NCBI RefSeq assembly: GCF_000590925.1
Contig: NZ_CP004372.1
Span: 3,081,001-3,145,000, forward strand
Reading direction: 5' to 3'
DNA: 64,000 bases
Source: Roseibacterium elongatum DSM 19469
GTDB taxonomy: Bacteria > Pseudomonadota > Alphaproteobacteria > Rhodobacterales > Rhodobacteraceae
The translations under genes and the position numbers were made by a program. Of this stretch, positions 31,303-40,893 are shown piece after piece. The stretch's first letter is position 1. Each line of letters opens with the position of its first letter. The notes beneath the pieces are model-generated. The model did no database searches. It saw only the letters and a list, made by a program, of their open reading frames with translations, and had not been told where the DNA came from.

Positions 31303-32122
31303 TCAGGCCGGTTTGCGGGCCACGAAACAGGCCCAGGTGATATGCCCGCCGGAAATCGCCCTGCGCCAGGCGGCGATGCTGCCCGTCAGACGCTCGGCAA
31401 CCGACGGGGGCAGACCACCACCATTATCGCCCAGCAGATCGGCCAGCCGGTCGTAATGGGCGGCGATATCGCCTGGCCGTTCCTCGGCGTGTCGGATCTC
31501 GAACCCGGCCCGTTCGGCCATGTCGCGATAGGTCTGCGGCGTCGCACCCGCCTCGGCCCCGAGGCGGGCGAAGGCCGCCTCGACCAGATCGCGCCGCGCG
31601 CCTGCGCCGGTCAGGATATCGGAAAAAGGCGAATGTCCCGCCCGGGCGCAGCACCCGGAACACCTCGGCGAAGACGCGTGGGCGGTCGTTGGAATGGATC
31701 AGCGATTCCTGACAGATCGCGCCATCGAACGCCGCGTCGGAACATGGCAGGGCGTGAAAATCGCCCAGTTCGACGGCGACCTGTTCCGCAAGCCCCGCCG
31801 CGGCAAGTGTCTTGCGCGCCGTCGTCACACACAAGGTCGAGATGTCGAGACCCTGCGCAACGCACCCGCGCCGGGCCAGCGCGACCAGAGTGCCGCCATA
31901 GCCACAGGCGATATCGAGCACCCGAGATCCGCGGCCGAACCCGGCGAGGTCGAGCAGATGCCCCGTCATCGCGCGCGATGCCTCGGCCACGCTGACATCA
32001 TCGCGATCATAAAGCCCGATGTGAATGTCGGCGCCCCCCCAAAGGCGCCGATAGAACGCCGCCACATCGCCGTGGTCGTAATAGGCCGCCGCGGCCTCGG
32101 CGTTGGTGCCTAACGCGCTCAT
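31303..32122 (-). CDS. SAM-dependent methyltransferase, frameshifted near 31625
   Basis: A class I methyltransferase of about 272 residues. Y-Y-D-H-G-D-V-A-A-F-Y-R-R-L-W-G-G-A-D-I-H-I-G-L-Y at residues ~13-37 resembles sarcosine/dimethylglycine-type methyltransferases. SAM site: V-L-D-I-A-C-G-Y-G-G near 70, and L-R-P-G-G-T-F-A-F near 165. An extra T in a T-run at about 31625 shifts the frame; removing it gives F-S-D-I-L-T-G-A-G-A-R-R-D-L and an intact C-terminus ending at 31303. The substrate is unproven; glycine-betaine precursors are a candidate. It lies downstream of the sugar ABC genes with a 180-bp gap. Confidence 0.72.
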
Positions 32123-32302
32123 GACGCGCCGCCCCTGCCACGGATCGGGGATTGGCCCTGTCGGGTCATGGTCTTTCTCCCTCTTGGGGACGCGCCTTTG
32201 GCCAAGTATCGCCGGCATGGTGTCCGTGCGGCGTTGACCTTGGTCAAGGACCGCGGCCGGGTTTGACCGGCCCCGCCCCGGCGATGGGGCGCGCGGCCAA
32301 GG

Positions 32303-33400
32303 TCAGGTCACGCGGGCCTCGGTCACCGGGTCGAAATACGACACCTTTTCCAGATCGAAGGCAAAGTCCATGTCCACCCCCGCCTCGGCATGGGTTTCGG
32401 CATGAAACCGGCCCATCACATCCACCCCACCCAGCTTCGTCAGGACGTAGGTATCGGCCCCGGACGGTTCGACGAAATCGATCCGGCAGCGGCTGGATTG
32501 CACATAGGGCCCCGTGCGGGCGCCGAGCTCGGCGATATCCTCGGGGCGCAGGCCCACCACGACACTCTCGGGCAGATCGATGGGCCGGGTTTCGTGCAGG
32601 GTCAGCGGCGCGGCATCGGGGCGGGCGATCTCGATCCGGGTGCCGCTGCCGTTCCTGGTGGCGCGGGCCGGAATGAGGTTCATCGACGGCGAGCCCATGA
32701 AATCGGCCACGAACATGTCGGCGGGACGATTGTAGATCTCGGTCGGGCTGCCGATCTGATGGATGATCCCGTCCTTCAGGACCGCGATCTTGGTGGCCAG
32801 CGTCATGGCCTCGATCTGGTCATGGGTGACATAAACCATCGTCGCGCCGAGCGACTGGTGCAACTTGCGTATTTCCGCGCGCATCTCGACCCGCAGCTTG
32901 GCATCCAGGTTCGATAGCGGTTCGTCGAACAGGAACAGCTTGGGGTCGCGCACCAGGGCGCGGCCCATCGCGACGCGCTGGCGCTGCCCGCCCGACAGCT
33001 GCTTGGGTCGGCGGTCGAGCAAGGGCTCGATCTGCAACAGCCGCGCAACCTCGGCCAGCTTGCGGTCCTGGGTGGCCTTGTCCACGCCCCGCACGCGCAT
33101 CCCGAAGGTGATGTTCCTGGCCACGCTCATCGTGGGATAGAGCGCGTAGGACTGGAACACCATGGCGATGTCGCGATCCTTGGGCGGCACATCGGTCATG
33201 TCGCGGCCGTCGATCGCGATGGTGCCGGCGGTGATGGGCTCGAGCCCCGCAATGCAATTCAACAGGGTCGATTTCCCGCAACCCGAGGGGCCAACGAGCA
33301 CGAGGAAATCACCCTTCTCGATGCTGATGTCGATGTCCTTGAGCACGTCGACCGCCCCGAAGCTTTTGGCCAGATCGCGGATTTCGAGAATGGGGGCCAT
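32303..33400 (-). CDS. Sugar ABC transporter ATP-binding protein (UgpC/MalK type)
   Basis: A 365-residue ATPase that powers sugar import. Walker A is G-P-S-G-C-G-K-S-T, the signature is L-S-G-G-Q-R-Q-R-V-A-M-G-R-A-L, and Walker B is L-F-L-F-D-E-P-L-S-N-L-D-A-K-L-R. The C-terminal ~120 residues form the TOBE/MalK regulatory domain (L-R-P-E-D-I). It is the last gene of a four-gene cluster (binding protein, two permeases, ATPase), three bases past the second permease. ATPases of this class can serve more than one transporter. Confidence 0.92.
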   Translation of the reverse strand: MAPILEIRDLAKSFGAVDVLKDIDISIEKGDFLVLVGPSGCGKSTLLNCIAGLEPITAGTIAIDGRDMTDVPPKDRDIAMVFQSYALYPTMSVARNITFGMRVRGVDKATQDRKLAEVARLLQIEPLLDRRPKQLSGGQRQRVAMGRALVRDPKLFLFDEPLSNLDAKLRVEMRAEIRKLHQSLGATMVYVTHDQIEAMTLATKIAVLKDGIIHQIGSPTEIYNRPADMFVADFMGSPSMNLIPARATRNGSGTRIEIARPDAAPLTLHETRPIDLPESVVVGLRPEDIAELGARTGPYVQSSRCRIDFVEPSGADTYVLTKLGGVDVMGRFHAETHAEAGVDMDFAFDLEKVSYFDPVTEARVT

Positions 33401-33403
33401 GCG

Positions 33404-34321
33404 TTATCCCTTTACCGAGCCCGCGGTCAGCCCGCGGATGAAGTATTTCCCGGCCACGACATAGACCAGCAGCGTGGGCAGGGCCGCGATGATCGCCGCG
33501 GCCATGTCGACATTGTATTCCTTCACGCCGGTCGTGGAGTTGACGATGTTGTTCAGCGCCACGGTGATCGGCTGTGTGCCCGCCTGGCTGAAGGACACGC
33601 CAAACAGGAAATCGTTCCAGATCTGGGTGAATTGCCAGATCACGGTCACCACGACGGTCGGCAGGCTGAGCGGCAGGAAGATGGACCAGAAGATGCGAAA
33701 GAACCCCGCCCCATCGACCTTGGCCGCCTTCACCAGCTCTTGCGGGATGGTGACGTAGTAGTTGCGGAAAAACAGGGTGGTGAACCCGATGCCGTAGATC
33801 ACATGCACGAAGACCAGACCTTCGATGGACCCGGCCAGGTTGAGGATCCCCAGCGTCCGCGCCATGGGCAGCAGCACCACCTGGAACGGGATGAAGCAGC
33901 CAAACAGCATCAGCGAAAAGATCAGATGCGCCCCGCGAAACCGCCACTGCGCGATGACGTAGCCGTTGATCGCCCCGATGATCAGCGAGATGCCCACGGC
34001 CGGGATGACCATGGCGACCGAGTTCCAGAAATACGGCCTGAGCCCCTCGCACGAGATGCCGGTGCAGGCCGAGGCCCAGGCCGTGCGCCAGGCGTCGAAC
34101 GTCACCTCTTGCGGCAGGGCAACCAGGGATCCGCCGCGAATTTCATCAAGGCTTTTCAACGAGGTGGTGACCATCACGAAAAGCGGCATGAGATAGTAGA
34201 GCGCGAACAGCCCCAGTGCCGCGAACAAAAGCCAGCGCAGCGCGATGCGGCCAAATCGGGGGCGGCGGTGCCGCGTGCGGGGGGCGGCGGCGGCCGGGGT
34301 GGGCGCTGCGATATCAGTCAT
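33404..34321 (-). CDS. Sugar ABC transporter permease (MalG type)
   Basis: A 305-residue inner-membrane subunit with six predicted helices. The cytoplasmic EAA loop is visible around E-L-V-K-A-A-K-V-D-G-A-G-F-F-R-I-F-W-S-I (residues ~200-220), the contact to the ATPase. The N-terminal ~25 residues are Ala/Pro/Arg rich. It overlaps the upstream permease by 8 bp, showing translational coupling. Similarity is closest in style to glucose/mannose-type CUT1 transporters. Confidence 0.9.
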   Translation of the reverse strand: MTDIAAPTPAAAAPRTRHRRPRFGRIALRWLLFAALGLFALYYLMPLFVMVTTSLKSLDEIRGGSLVALPQEVTFDAWRTAWASACTGISCEGLRPYFWNSVAMVIPAVGISLIIGAINGYVIAQWRFRGAHLIFSLMLFGCFIPFQVVLLPMARTLGILNLAGSIEGLVFVHVIYGIGFTTLFFRNYYVTIPQELVKAAKVDGAGFFRIFWSIFLPLSLPTVVVTVIWQFTQIWNDFLFGVSFSQAGTQPITVALNNIVNSTTGVKEYNVDMAAAIIAALPTLLVYVVAGKYFIRGLTAGSVKG

Positions 34322-35183
34322 GCTTGCCCCGCAGTTCCGAATAGAGATACGGGACCACGATCGCGAACACGACGCTCATCATGATCATGGCCGAGCTTGC
34401 AGCCTGACCGATATCGCCCCGCGAAAAGGCCATGGCATACATGTAGGTGGCCGGCAGGTCCGTCGCGTAGCCCGGCCCGCCCCCCGTCAGCGCGATCACC
34501 AGATCGAAGCTCTTGATCGCGAGGTGGGACAGGACGATGAAGGCCGACAGGAAAATGGGGGCCATCGACGGTATGATGATGGCGGTGTAGATGCGTGGCG
34601 TGGGAATGCCATCGACCTGGGCGGCGCGGATGATCTCGGTATCGACCGAGCGCAACCCGGCCAGAAACAGCGCCATGACAAAGCCCGACGATTGCCAGAC
34701 ACCGGCGATGACCACGGTGTAGATGGCAAGATCGGGATCGACGAGCCAGTCGAACTCGAAGGTTTCGAACCCCCATGATCGCATCACCGCCTCGATGCCG
34801 AGGCCCGGGTTCAGCACCCATTTCCACGCCGTGCCGGTCACGATGAAGGACAGCGCCATGGGATAGAGGTAGATGGTGCGCAGAACGCCCTCGGCCCGGA
34901 TATGCTGATCGAGCAGGATGGCCAGCAGCAGGCCGATGGCCATCGAGACCAGGATGAACAGCGCCCCGAAAATGTAGAGGTTCGTGATCGCCGTATCCCA
35001 ACGCGGGCTGTCGAACAGGCGTTCATACTGGATCAGGCCCTCGATCTCGTATCGCGGCAAGAGACGCGAGCGCGTCAGCGACACCCAGGCCGTCCAGGCG
35101 ATGAACCCGTAGACGAAAATCAGGACAGCGATGAAGGATGGCGCAAGCACCAGCTTCGGCACATGTCTTTCCAACCAGCGCAT
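34314..35183 (-). CDS. Sugar ABC transporter permease (MalF type)
   Basis: The other membrane subunit, 289 aa, six helices. The EAA-type loop reads E-I-I-R-A-A-Q-V-D-G-I-P-T-P-R-I-Y near residue 205. The start is one of two adjacent ATG codons (35183 or 35186); the second was taken. It overlaps the downstream permease by 8 bp. Together with the binding protein upstream it forms a CUT1 import complex in the inner membrane. Confidence 0.9.
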   Translation of the reverse strand: MRWLERHVPKLVLAPSFIAVLIFVYGFIAWTAWVSLTRSRLLPRYEIEGLIQYERLFDSPRWDTAITNLYIFGALFILVSMAIGLLLAILLDQHIRAEGVLRTIYLYPMALSFIVTGTAWKWVLNPGLGIEAVMRSWGFETFEFDWLVDPDLAIYTVVIAGVWQSSGFVMALFLAGLRSVDTEIIRAAQVDGIPTPRIYTAIIIPSMAPIFLSAFIVLSHLAIKSFDLVIALTGGGPGYATDLPATYMYAMAFSRGDIGQAASSAMIMMSVVFAIVVPYLYSELRGKHD

Positions 35184-35283
35184 CATGGTATGGGACCGCC
35201 TGCTTTTCCGGTGACCGGGCCGCATTGCATGGCGACGGGTGGCCCCGCCCCCGAACCGGGAACAGGGCCGCCCGCCTGTCGGG

Positions 35284-36534
35284 TCACATCGCGTTCGCGA
35301 CCGCGTTGGCCAGTTGTCCGACCGCCTCTTCCGAGCTCATGTCGGAATTGAAATGCGCCGTCACGACATCGGTGATCGCACCCGCCTGCGCCCCGCGCAG
35401 CGCCATGCCATGCGCATAGGACGGCAGCAGCGTGCCGGCCTCGGAGGTCGTGGCCATATCGGCCGCCGAGGTCAGCGCACAACTGTCGAAATCGTCCAGC
35501 GGCACGTCGATGCGCGCGGGGATCGACCCCTTGTTGAGGTTGAACACGCTCTGGAAGTTCTGGCCCATGATCAACTCGGCCAGCAGCATCTGGCCCGCGA
35601 TGCGATCCTCGCCCTCGACGGCGAACATGGCGAAGCTGTCGACATTGTAGAGATAGCCGTCACCGGGCGTGGACGCGCACAGGAAATCCTCGCCCGGCGT
35701 CATGCCGGCAGCCAGGAACTCGCCCTTGGCCCAGTCGCCCATGATCTGGAACGCCGCCTCGCCGTTCATCACCATGGCCGTGGCGAGGTTCCAGTCGCGG
35801 CCCGAGAAATTCTCGTCCACGAAGCCGCGCATGATGCGCATCTGGTCGAAGACGGCGACCATGGTGTCGGAGCTCAGCGCCTCGGGGTCGAGATCGACAA
35901 GCGCCGCCTGATAGAACTCGGGCCCGCCGAGGCCGAGGACCACGGTTTCGAACACGGTCGCGTCCTGCCACGCCTGCCCGCCATGGGCCAGCGGGGTGAT
36001 CCCGGCCTCCTGCAGCTGGGTCGCGGCGGCGTTGAACGCCTCCCAGGTGGTCGGCATCTCGATGCCGTGCTCCTCGAGGATGGCGGCATTGGCCCACATC
36101 CAGTCGACACGATGCACATTGACCGGGGCAGCACACCAGGTGCCCTCGCATTGCATGTGCTGGGCGATGGAGGCCGGCAATAGCTCGGCCCAGTTGTTGG
36201 CCTCGGCCACGGACGAGATATCGGCCAGAACGCCTTCCTCGTACCATTCCTGAATGGCCGGTCCCTTGAGCTGCACGGCCGTGGGTGCATTGCCGGACAG
36301 GACCCGCGCCCTGAGCGCCGTCATCGCCGCGTCGCCGCCCCCCCCGGCCACCGGCATGTCCGTCCAGGTGCCGCCATTGGCCGCGAACTCTTCCTGCAGC
36401 ACGGCCACCGAGCGCGCTTCGCCGCCCGATGTCCACCAATGCAGCACTTCGACCTGCGGTTCGGCGACAGCACTTCCGGCAGAGACCATGAGGCCCGCCG
36501 CAGCCATCGACCGCAACGTGATATTCGTGATCAT
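35284..36534 (-). CDS. Sugar ABC transporter substrate-binding protein
   Basis: Periplasmic binding protein, 416 aa, with a Sec signal peptide (M-I-T-N-I-T-L-R-S-M-A-A-A-G-L-M-V-S-A-G-S-A-V-A in two stretches, cleavage after A-V-A near residue 24). The mature part opens E-V-L-H-W-W-T-S-G-G-E-A-R, the pattern of glucose/mannose-type binding proteins (GtsA class). Four cysteines in the mature chain fit extracellular disulfides. First gene of the transporter cluster; the start at 36534 precedes a clear signal peptide. Exact sugar unknown. Confidence 0.9.
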   Translation of the reverse strand: MITNITLRSMAAAGLMVSAGSAVAEPQVEVLHWWTSGGEARSVAVLQEEFAANGGTWTDMPVAGGGGDAAMTALRARVLSGNAPTAVQLKGPAIQEWYEEGVLADISSVAEANNWAELLPASIAQHMQCEGTWCAAPVNVHRVDWMWANAAILEEHGIEMPTTWEAFNAAATQLQEAGITPLAHGGQAWQDATVFETVVLGLGGPEFYQAALVDLDPEALSSDTMVAVFDQMRIMRGFVDENFSGRDWNLATAMVMNGEAAFQIMGDWAKGEFLAAGMTPGEDFLCASTPGDGYLYNVDSFAMFAVEGEDRIAGQMLLAELIMGQNFQSVFNLNKGSIPARIDVPLDDFDSCALTSAADMATTSEAGTLLPSYAHGMALRGAQAGAITDVVTAHFNSDMSSEEAVGQLANAVANAM

Positions 36535-36781
36535 TTCATCCTCCCAACCATGCGACCTCTCCTCCGCTGGTCGCGGGGTCATTGTGCACGCAAAAATTGC
36601 ATCAGATCAATCAAATCATTCAGTATGGTTGTGGTCCCCTGCCCCGTCGGTCCCGCGCCGACGGGCCCGGTCAGGGTGGGGCCAGGCGGCACAGCCGACT
36701 TGGCATCTCCGGCGACCTGCGGACGCATCCGACCTGTCGGCGCAGGCAACGCACCGCCCGAATACGGCCGTGAACCAAGGG

Positions 36782-37532
36782 CTACCCGTCCCGGCGGACC
36801 GGCGCATCGGCACCGGCCCCCGCGCCGTCGCCATCCGCAGCGGGCTGCTTGCCATAGGTCTTGAAGCGGGCCAGCACGCGCTCCATTTCGGCATCGTCCA
36901 GAATCACGGGCACACCGGATTGACAGGCGATGACGTATTGCTTGCACAGCGTCTCGATCTCGACGGCCAGCCAAAGGGCTTTGGCCAGCGACGGGCCGTA
37001 GCAAACCATCCCGTGATTGGCCAGCAGGCAGGCCGTGCGATCCTCGAGCGCCACGAGCATCGCCCGCGACAGCGCCTGCGTGCCAAAGGTCGCATACTCG
37101 GCGCAGCGCAGGGTCGCGCCACCGGCCACCCCGATCATGTAGTGAAAGGCCGGGATCTCGATGCGCCGGCAGGACAAGGCGGTCGCGTAGGTGGAATGGG
37201 TGCACGATCGCCTGCGCGTCCGGGCGGGCCTTGAAGAGATCGAGGTGCATCCGCCATTCCGACGATGGCAGCCAGTCGCCGCGATAGCCGCCGTCGAGGT
37301 CCATCTCGACGATCTGATCCGGTGTCGTGTCGTCATAGGGCACGCCGGACGGCGTGATCAGAAACCCGTCGCCATGTCGGGCGCTCACGTTTCCGGACGT
37401 GCCCTGGTTGATCCCCAGCGCGTTCATCTCGCGGCAGGTGGCGATGATGTCCCGGCAAAGGGCGGTGGTCGCGTCGGGGCGGGGGGCGCGCATGGCGTCG
37501 GACGGCGGCGTGGTGGCGGGCATGGAGGTCAT
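36782..37532 (-). CDS. Class II aldolase (fuculose-1-phosphate aldolase family), frameshifted near 37206
   Basis: Zinc-dependent aldolase that splits a ketose 1-phosphate into DHAP plus an aldehyde. Seen: N-Q-G-T-S-G-N-V-S-A-R (residues ~32-42), T-P-S-G-V-P-Y, S-E-W-R-M-H near 78 with the catalytic Glu, and A-N-H-G-M-V-C-Y-G near 160. The metal-binding H-T-H should follow A-I-V at ~37206, but two bases (AC of an ACAC repeat) are missing there; restoring them gives V-H-T-H-S-T-Y-A-T-A. Corrected length ~250 aa. Start ATG 37532 (or 37523). Divergent from mtnA, so it is a candidate 5-(methylthio)ribulose-1-phosphate or 5-deoxyribulose-1-phosphate aldolase. Confidence 0.78.
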
Positions 37533-37809
37533 GTCGATCCAGAGTTGTGAGATCATCCCGGCGCGCGGGCTGTCAGGGGGCTTGGGCGAGGTCGTCACGA
37601 TGATCGGACGGCCTCGCCCGCCGATCATGCCCCGAGTCCGGGGACAGAGGAAAGCGCCCCAACCGCGCACCCGGTGCCGCAGGGAGTGAAAGGGGCAACC
37701 CGTTTTTCCATCGGCCATGTGTTGACTGGCGGCGCCCGCCCCGACTCCACCCGCGGCAATGGCGGCGCGCGCAGGTTTGCGGGGGGCCAAAACGCCCCAG
37801 TGGCGCTGA

Positions 37810-37839
37810 TTGACACGGGTCGCAGGCGCCCCGTAGGTT
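37810..37839 (+). promoter_or_regulatory. Possible promoter upstream of mtnA
   Basis: TTGACA (37810-37815), an 18-bp spacer and TAGGTT (37834-37839) resemble a housekeeping promoter facing mtnA. It would give a leader of about 260 nt. Nothing else is recognisable in the 576-bp aldolase-mtnA gap (37533-38108); no SAM riboswitch was identified. Confidence 0.35.
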
Positions 37840-38108
37840 CAGCTCCGAATGCGGGTCGGGACCGGCATTTCCACCACGACGCGGAGACGGATTTTGAGCC
37901 ATCATGCGCCCTTGATATCCGGCGACCGGCGCAACCGGCCGGCCTCTGCTGCTGCCCGATCGGCAAATGAGTGTGAGGTGCGTTGCAGGGCGCACCATAT
38001 CGCGGCGACGGCGCAGGGGTCGCGGCGCGTCGTCATTTCTCATCGAACAGATGCGGCGCGCGCAACGCGGCTGGCGCGCATGCGGACCAGCAAACACGGA
38101 GATGTAGG

Positions 38109-39212
38109 ATGAAGGTCGGAGATAGGCATTACCGCTCGATCTGGCGAGATGCGCAGACGGGTGCGGTCGAGATCATCGATCAGCGCTGGCTGCCCCATGA
38201 GTTCAACTGTGTCCAGCTCGACGCGCTGCAGGATTTCGCCACCGCAATCCGCGACATGTGGGTCAGGGGCGCGCCCCTGATCGGGGCGACCGCCGCCTAT
38301 GGTGTCGCCTGCCAGATGGCACGTGACCCCTCGGATGCCGCTTTGGGCGACGCGTTCGATACGCTGCATGCGACGCGCCCGACCGCGATCAACCTGCGAT
38401 GGGCGCTGGAGGACATGCGCGCCCTGCTGTCCCGCCAGCCCGAGAGCAAGCGGGCCGAGGCCGCGTTTGCAAGGGCCGACCAGATCGCCGACGAGGATGT
38501 CGAGACCAACCGCCTGATCGGTCTGCACGGTCTTGAAATCGTGCGCGAAATCGCGGCCACAAAAGCCCCGGGCGAGGCGGTCAACATCCTGACCCATTGC
38601 AACGCCGGCTGGCTGGCGACGGTGGATTGGGGCACCGCCACATCGCCCATGTATCACGCCCATGCCGCCGGAATCCCGATCCATGTCTGGGTCGACGAGA
38701 CCCGCCCCCGCAACCAGGGCGCGCAGCTTACGGCCTGGGAAATGGTCGGGGCCGGCATTCCGCACCACCTGATCGTGGACAATGCCGGCGGGCATCTGAT
38801 GCAGCACGGGCTTGTCGATCTGGTCATCACCGGCACGGACCGAACCACCGCATCGGGCGATGTCTGCAACAAGATCGGCACCTATCTCAAGGCGCTGGCC
38901 GCCCATGACAATGGCGTGCCGTTCTACGTGGCGCTTCCGTCCTCGACGATCGACTGGCAGGTCCATGACGGTGTGGCCGAGATCCCGATTGAGGAGCGTT
39001 CAGGGCGTGAGGTCACCCATGTCTTCGGCCGCGGCGAAGATGGTCGGACCCAATTCGTCCAGATCTCTCCCGACGGCACACCGGGCGGCAATCCGGCCTT
39101 CGACGTTACGCCGGCACGGCTGGTGACGGGGCTGATCACCGAACGCGGCGTCGCACGCCCCAGCCGCGACGGTTTGCTGGAACTGTTCCCCGAGCGCCGC
39201 AACGCCGGCTAA
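38109..39212 (+). CDS. mtnA: S-methyl-5-thioribose-1-phosphate isomerase
   Basis: Isomerises 5-methylthioribose-1-phosphate (and 5-deoxyribose-1-phosphate in some species) to the ribulose form. The 367-residue protein shows [13 protein letters not shown] near residue 55, the catalytic cysteine in [11 protein letters not shown] near 160, and the catalytic aspartate in [19 protein letters not shown] near 240-255. Start ATG 38109. Canonical methionine-salvage partners (mtnB, mtnC, mtnD) are absent here; an aldolase gene lies divergently beside it, suggesting a DHAP-forming shunt. Confidence 0.94.
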   Translation: MKVGDRHYRSIWRDAQTGAVEIIDQRWLPHEFNCVQLDALQDFATAIRDMWVRGAPLIGATAAYGVACQMARDPSDAALGDAFDTLHATRPTAINLRWALEDMRALLSRQPESKRAEAAFARADQIADEDVETNRLIGLHGLEIVREIAATKAPGEAVNILTHCNAGWLATVDWGTATSPMYHAHAAGIPIHVWVDETRPRNQGAQLTAWEMVGAGIPHHLIVDNAGGHLMQHGLVDLVITGTDRTTASGDVCNKIGTYLKALAAHDNGVPFYVALPSSTIDWQVHDGVAEIPIEERSGREVTHVFGRGEDGRTQFVQISPDGTPGGNPAFDVTPARLVTGLITERGVARPSRDGLLELFPERRNAG

Positions 39213-39281
39213 GCCCAGGCCCGGCGGGCGGGCAACACATAGGGCGAACCGCACCGCGATACCGCCGCGCGCGTCGCTTGG

Positions 39282-39295
39282 TGGTGCCCCCAGAG
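39282..39295. repeat. Third, 14-bp copy of the tRNA-Thr 3' end (possible distal att site)
   Basis: TGGTGCCCCCAGAG is identical to the CCA end of the tRNA-Thr gene at 52390 and to its partial copy at 41147. It lies 70 bp past mtnA and could mark the far end of an older integrated element. Confidence 0.55.
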
Positions 39296-39474
39296 GGTTG
39301 TTCAGTTCCCGTTACAGGCACCCTCGCCGTCGATAGCCTCAGTGTTTGCAGGGATATCTGAAGGGTCGAACGGGCGTCAACAGGCGCTTCTTGTCCTACG
39401 GTTTGTCCTACGGTCACTTATGGATCGTATGGGGTTGCTTTCCGGGGCCGACAGGCAGTCAGATGCGATGTCTG

Positions 39475-39545
39475 GATCGGGGGCTTCCGCACAGAAAACT
39501 GCGCCTTCGGCGGTTTTCTGAGCGTCGCCGGTTCCGCCCCCGATC
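39475..39545. repeat. Nested inverted repeat in the island edge
   Basis: Outer arms GATCGGGGGC (39475-39484) and GCCCCCGATC (39536-39545) enclose CAGAAAAC (39492-39499) and GTTTTCTG (39513-39520), which enclose CGCC-TTC-GGCG. The structure is too elaborate for a simple terminator and lies between the 14-bp repeat and the IS. The rest of 39296-39638 shows no gene. Confidence 0.55.
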
Positions 39546-39654
39546 ATCTACATCAGTCTGCTAAGCATCTGCATCCTGTCGCTTCCTACAGGCTTGCTCA
39601 ATGTCGGCCATAGGATGCCATAGGGGCGTCTGTACGATTGACCTTCCCCCGCGA

Positions 39655-40548
39655 TTAGGGCCGGGTTGATCCAGAATCTTCCGGTTGGTTTTGAGTGTTA
39701 AGCGGCAGCGTGGAGACCGCAAGAGTCTCAAGCGCTGGCGCGGTGGTTTTTATCAGGAACTCCGTTGGGGTTAGGTATCCGAGCGCCGAATGCGGGCGCT
39801 TGGTGTTGTAGTGGCTGCGCCATCGTCCGATTTCCTCGCGTGCGTGGTGCAGTGATCGGAACCAGTGAAGGTTCAGGCACTCATCCCGGAACTTGCCATT
39901 GAAACTCTCCACGAAGGCGTTTTGCACTGGCTTGCCGGGCTCGATGAACCGCAGGCGCACACCGGTTCGCTCGGACCAGTCGAACATGGCCTTGCTGGTG
40001 CCTTCTGGGCCGTTGTCGAGGATGATCTCCTCCGGGAGGCCCATGCGAAGGGCCAGATCATCGAGGAACCGTGCTACGCGTGCCCCAGGGATCGACACGT
40101 CGACAATCTGGCCGGGACAGAACCGGCTGTGGTCGTCGACGACGTTGAGCACCCGGAACCTTCGACAATCAGCGAGCTGGTCGCTGACGAAGTCCAAGGA
40201 CCATCGTTGCATTGGCCTTTCCGGCACCTGCGGCGCGACGCGATCGCGCCTAGGCAGCTTGCGGCGCTTCTTGGTACGAACCTGCAAGCCATGCTCGGTG
40301 TAGAGCCGATACGTGCGCTTGTGGTTCATGACCAGGCCTTCGCGTCGCAACATGGCGTGCAGGCGCAGATAGCCGTAGCGTCGGTTCTCAGACGCCAATT
40401 CCTTCATGCGCTTGATCGCCGCCTCATCGTCCTTTGGCAGTGGTTGGTACTGCTGCACCGACCGCGCCAAGCCGACAATCCGGCACGCGCGCCGCTCGCT
40501 GAACCCACGCTCGGTCATCAGAAAGCCCACAGCTCGTCGCTTCGCCAT
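39655..40548 (-). CDS. IS3-family transposase OrfB (DDE integrase)
   Basis: A 297-residue transposase. N-terminal HTH_21-like region (R-R-Y-G-Y-L-R-L-H near residue 58), then the rve catalytic core with D in W-S-L-D-F-V-S-D, D in I-L-D-N-G-P-E-G and E in F-V-E-S-F-N-G-K, the DDE triad. It is normally made as a fusion with OrfA by -1 ribosomal slippage; a run of A (CAAAAAC) lies at the OrfA end just before it. Group resembles the IS407/ISRso type. Confidence 0.9.
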   Translation of the reverse strand: MAKRRAVGFLMTERGFSERRACRIVGLARSVQQYQPLPKDDEAAIKRMKELASENRRYGYLRLHAMLRREGLVMNHKRTYRLYTEHGLQVRTKKRRKLPRRDRVAPQVPERPMQRWSLDFVSDQLADCRRFRVLNVVDDHSRFCPGQIVDVSIPGARVARFLDDLALRMGLPEEIILDNGPEGTSKAMFDWSERTGVRLRFIEPGKPVQNAFVESFNGKFRDECLNLHWFRSLHHAREEIGRWRSHYNTKRPHSALGYLTPTEFLIKTTAPALETLAVSTLPLNTQNQPEDSGSTRP

Positions 40549-40552
40549 GGGC

Positions 40553-40819
40553 TTACCAATGTTTTTGCAGCAGATCCTTCATCGCGGACATATCCAGCAT
40601 TTGGTCTGCAACGATCCGTTTCAGCTTGGCGTTCTCAGCTTCCAAGGCTCTCAGACGCTTGGTATCGCCAGCCTCCATGCCGCCGTACTTCTTACGCCAG
40701 CTGTAGAACGTGGCTGAACTGATGCCGTGGCGTCGACAGATGTCGTCCGTCTTCGCGCCTGCCTCACTCTCCTTCAGCACGCCGATGATCTGTTCTTCTG
40801 TGAAACGCTTCCGCCTCAT
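40553..40819 (-). CDS. IS3-family transposase OrfA
   Basis: An 88-residue DNA-binding protein: [16 protein letters not shown] at the start, helix-turn-helix [15 protein letters not shown], then a leucine-zipper-like coiled coil ([15 protein letters not shown]) used for multimerisation. Precedes OrfB by four bases. The start at 40819 is the family N-terminus; a longer in-frame ATG at 40840 is unlikely. Confidence 0.9.
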   Translation of the reverse strand: MRRKRFTEEQIIGVLKESEAGAKTDDICRRHGISSATFYSWRKKYGGMEAGDTKRLRALEAENAKLKRIVADQMLDMSAMKDLLQKHW

Positions 40820-40893
40820 GGGTCTTCCTCCTTCATCCATTCAAAGGTGGAAAATTCCAGTTCGCAATGGCCCGGATATCAGGGGGAAGGTCA

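Larger units (their letters stand above)
39639..40893 (-). mobile_element. IS3-family insertion sequence 1
   Basis: A 1,255-bp element with matching termini beginning TGACCTTCCCCC at both ends and two overlapping-type transposase genes. It ends exactly where the integrase N-terminal fragment stops. No clear target duplication is seen, so sequence next to it may have been lost by later deletion. Confidence 0.88.

Noticed and set aside
36570-36620. FNR-like sequence TTGCATCAGATCAA upstream of the sugar-binding protein
   Set aside because: It has a mismatch in the conserved TTGAT/C half and no link of the transporter to low oxygen is known; weaker than the box at 27081.
37573-38097. Possible 174-aa gene between the aldolase and mtnA
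   Set aside because: Arg/Pro/Gly-rich translation without family likeness, and several overlapping frames of equal quality; treated as intergenic.
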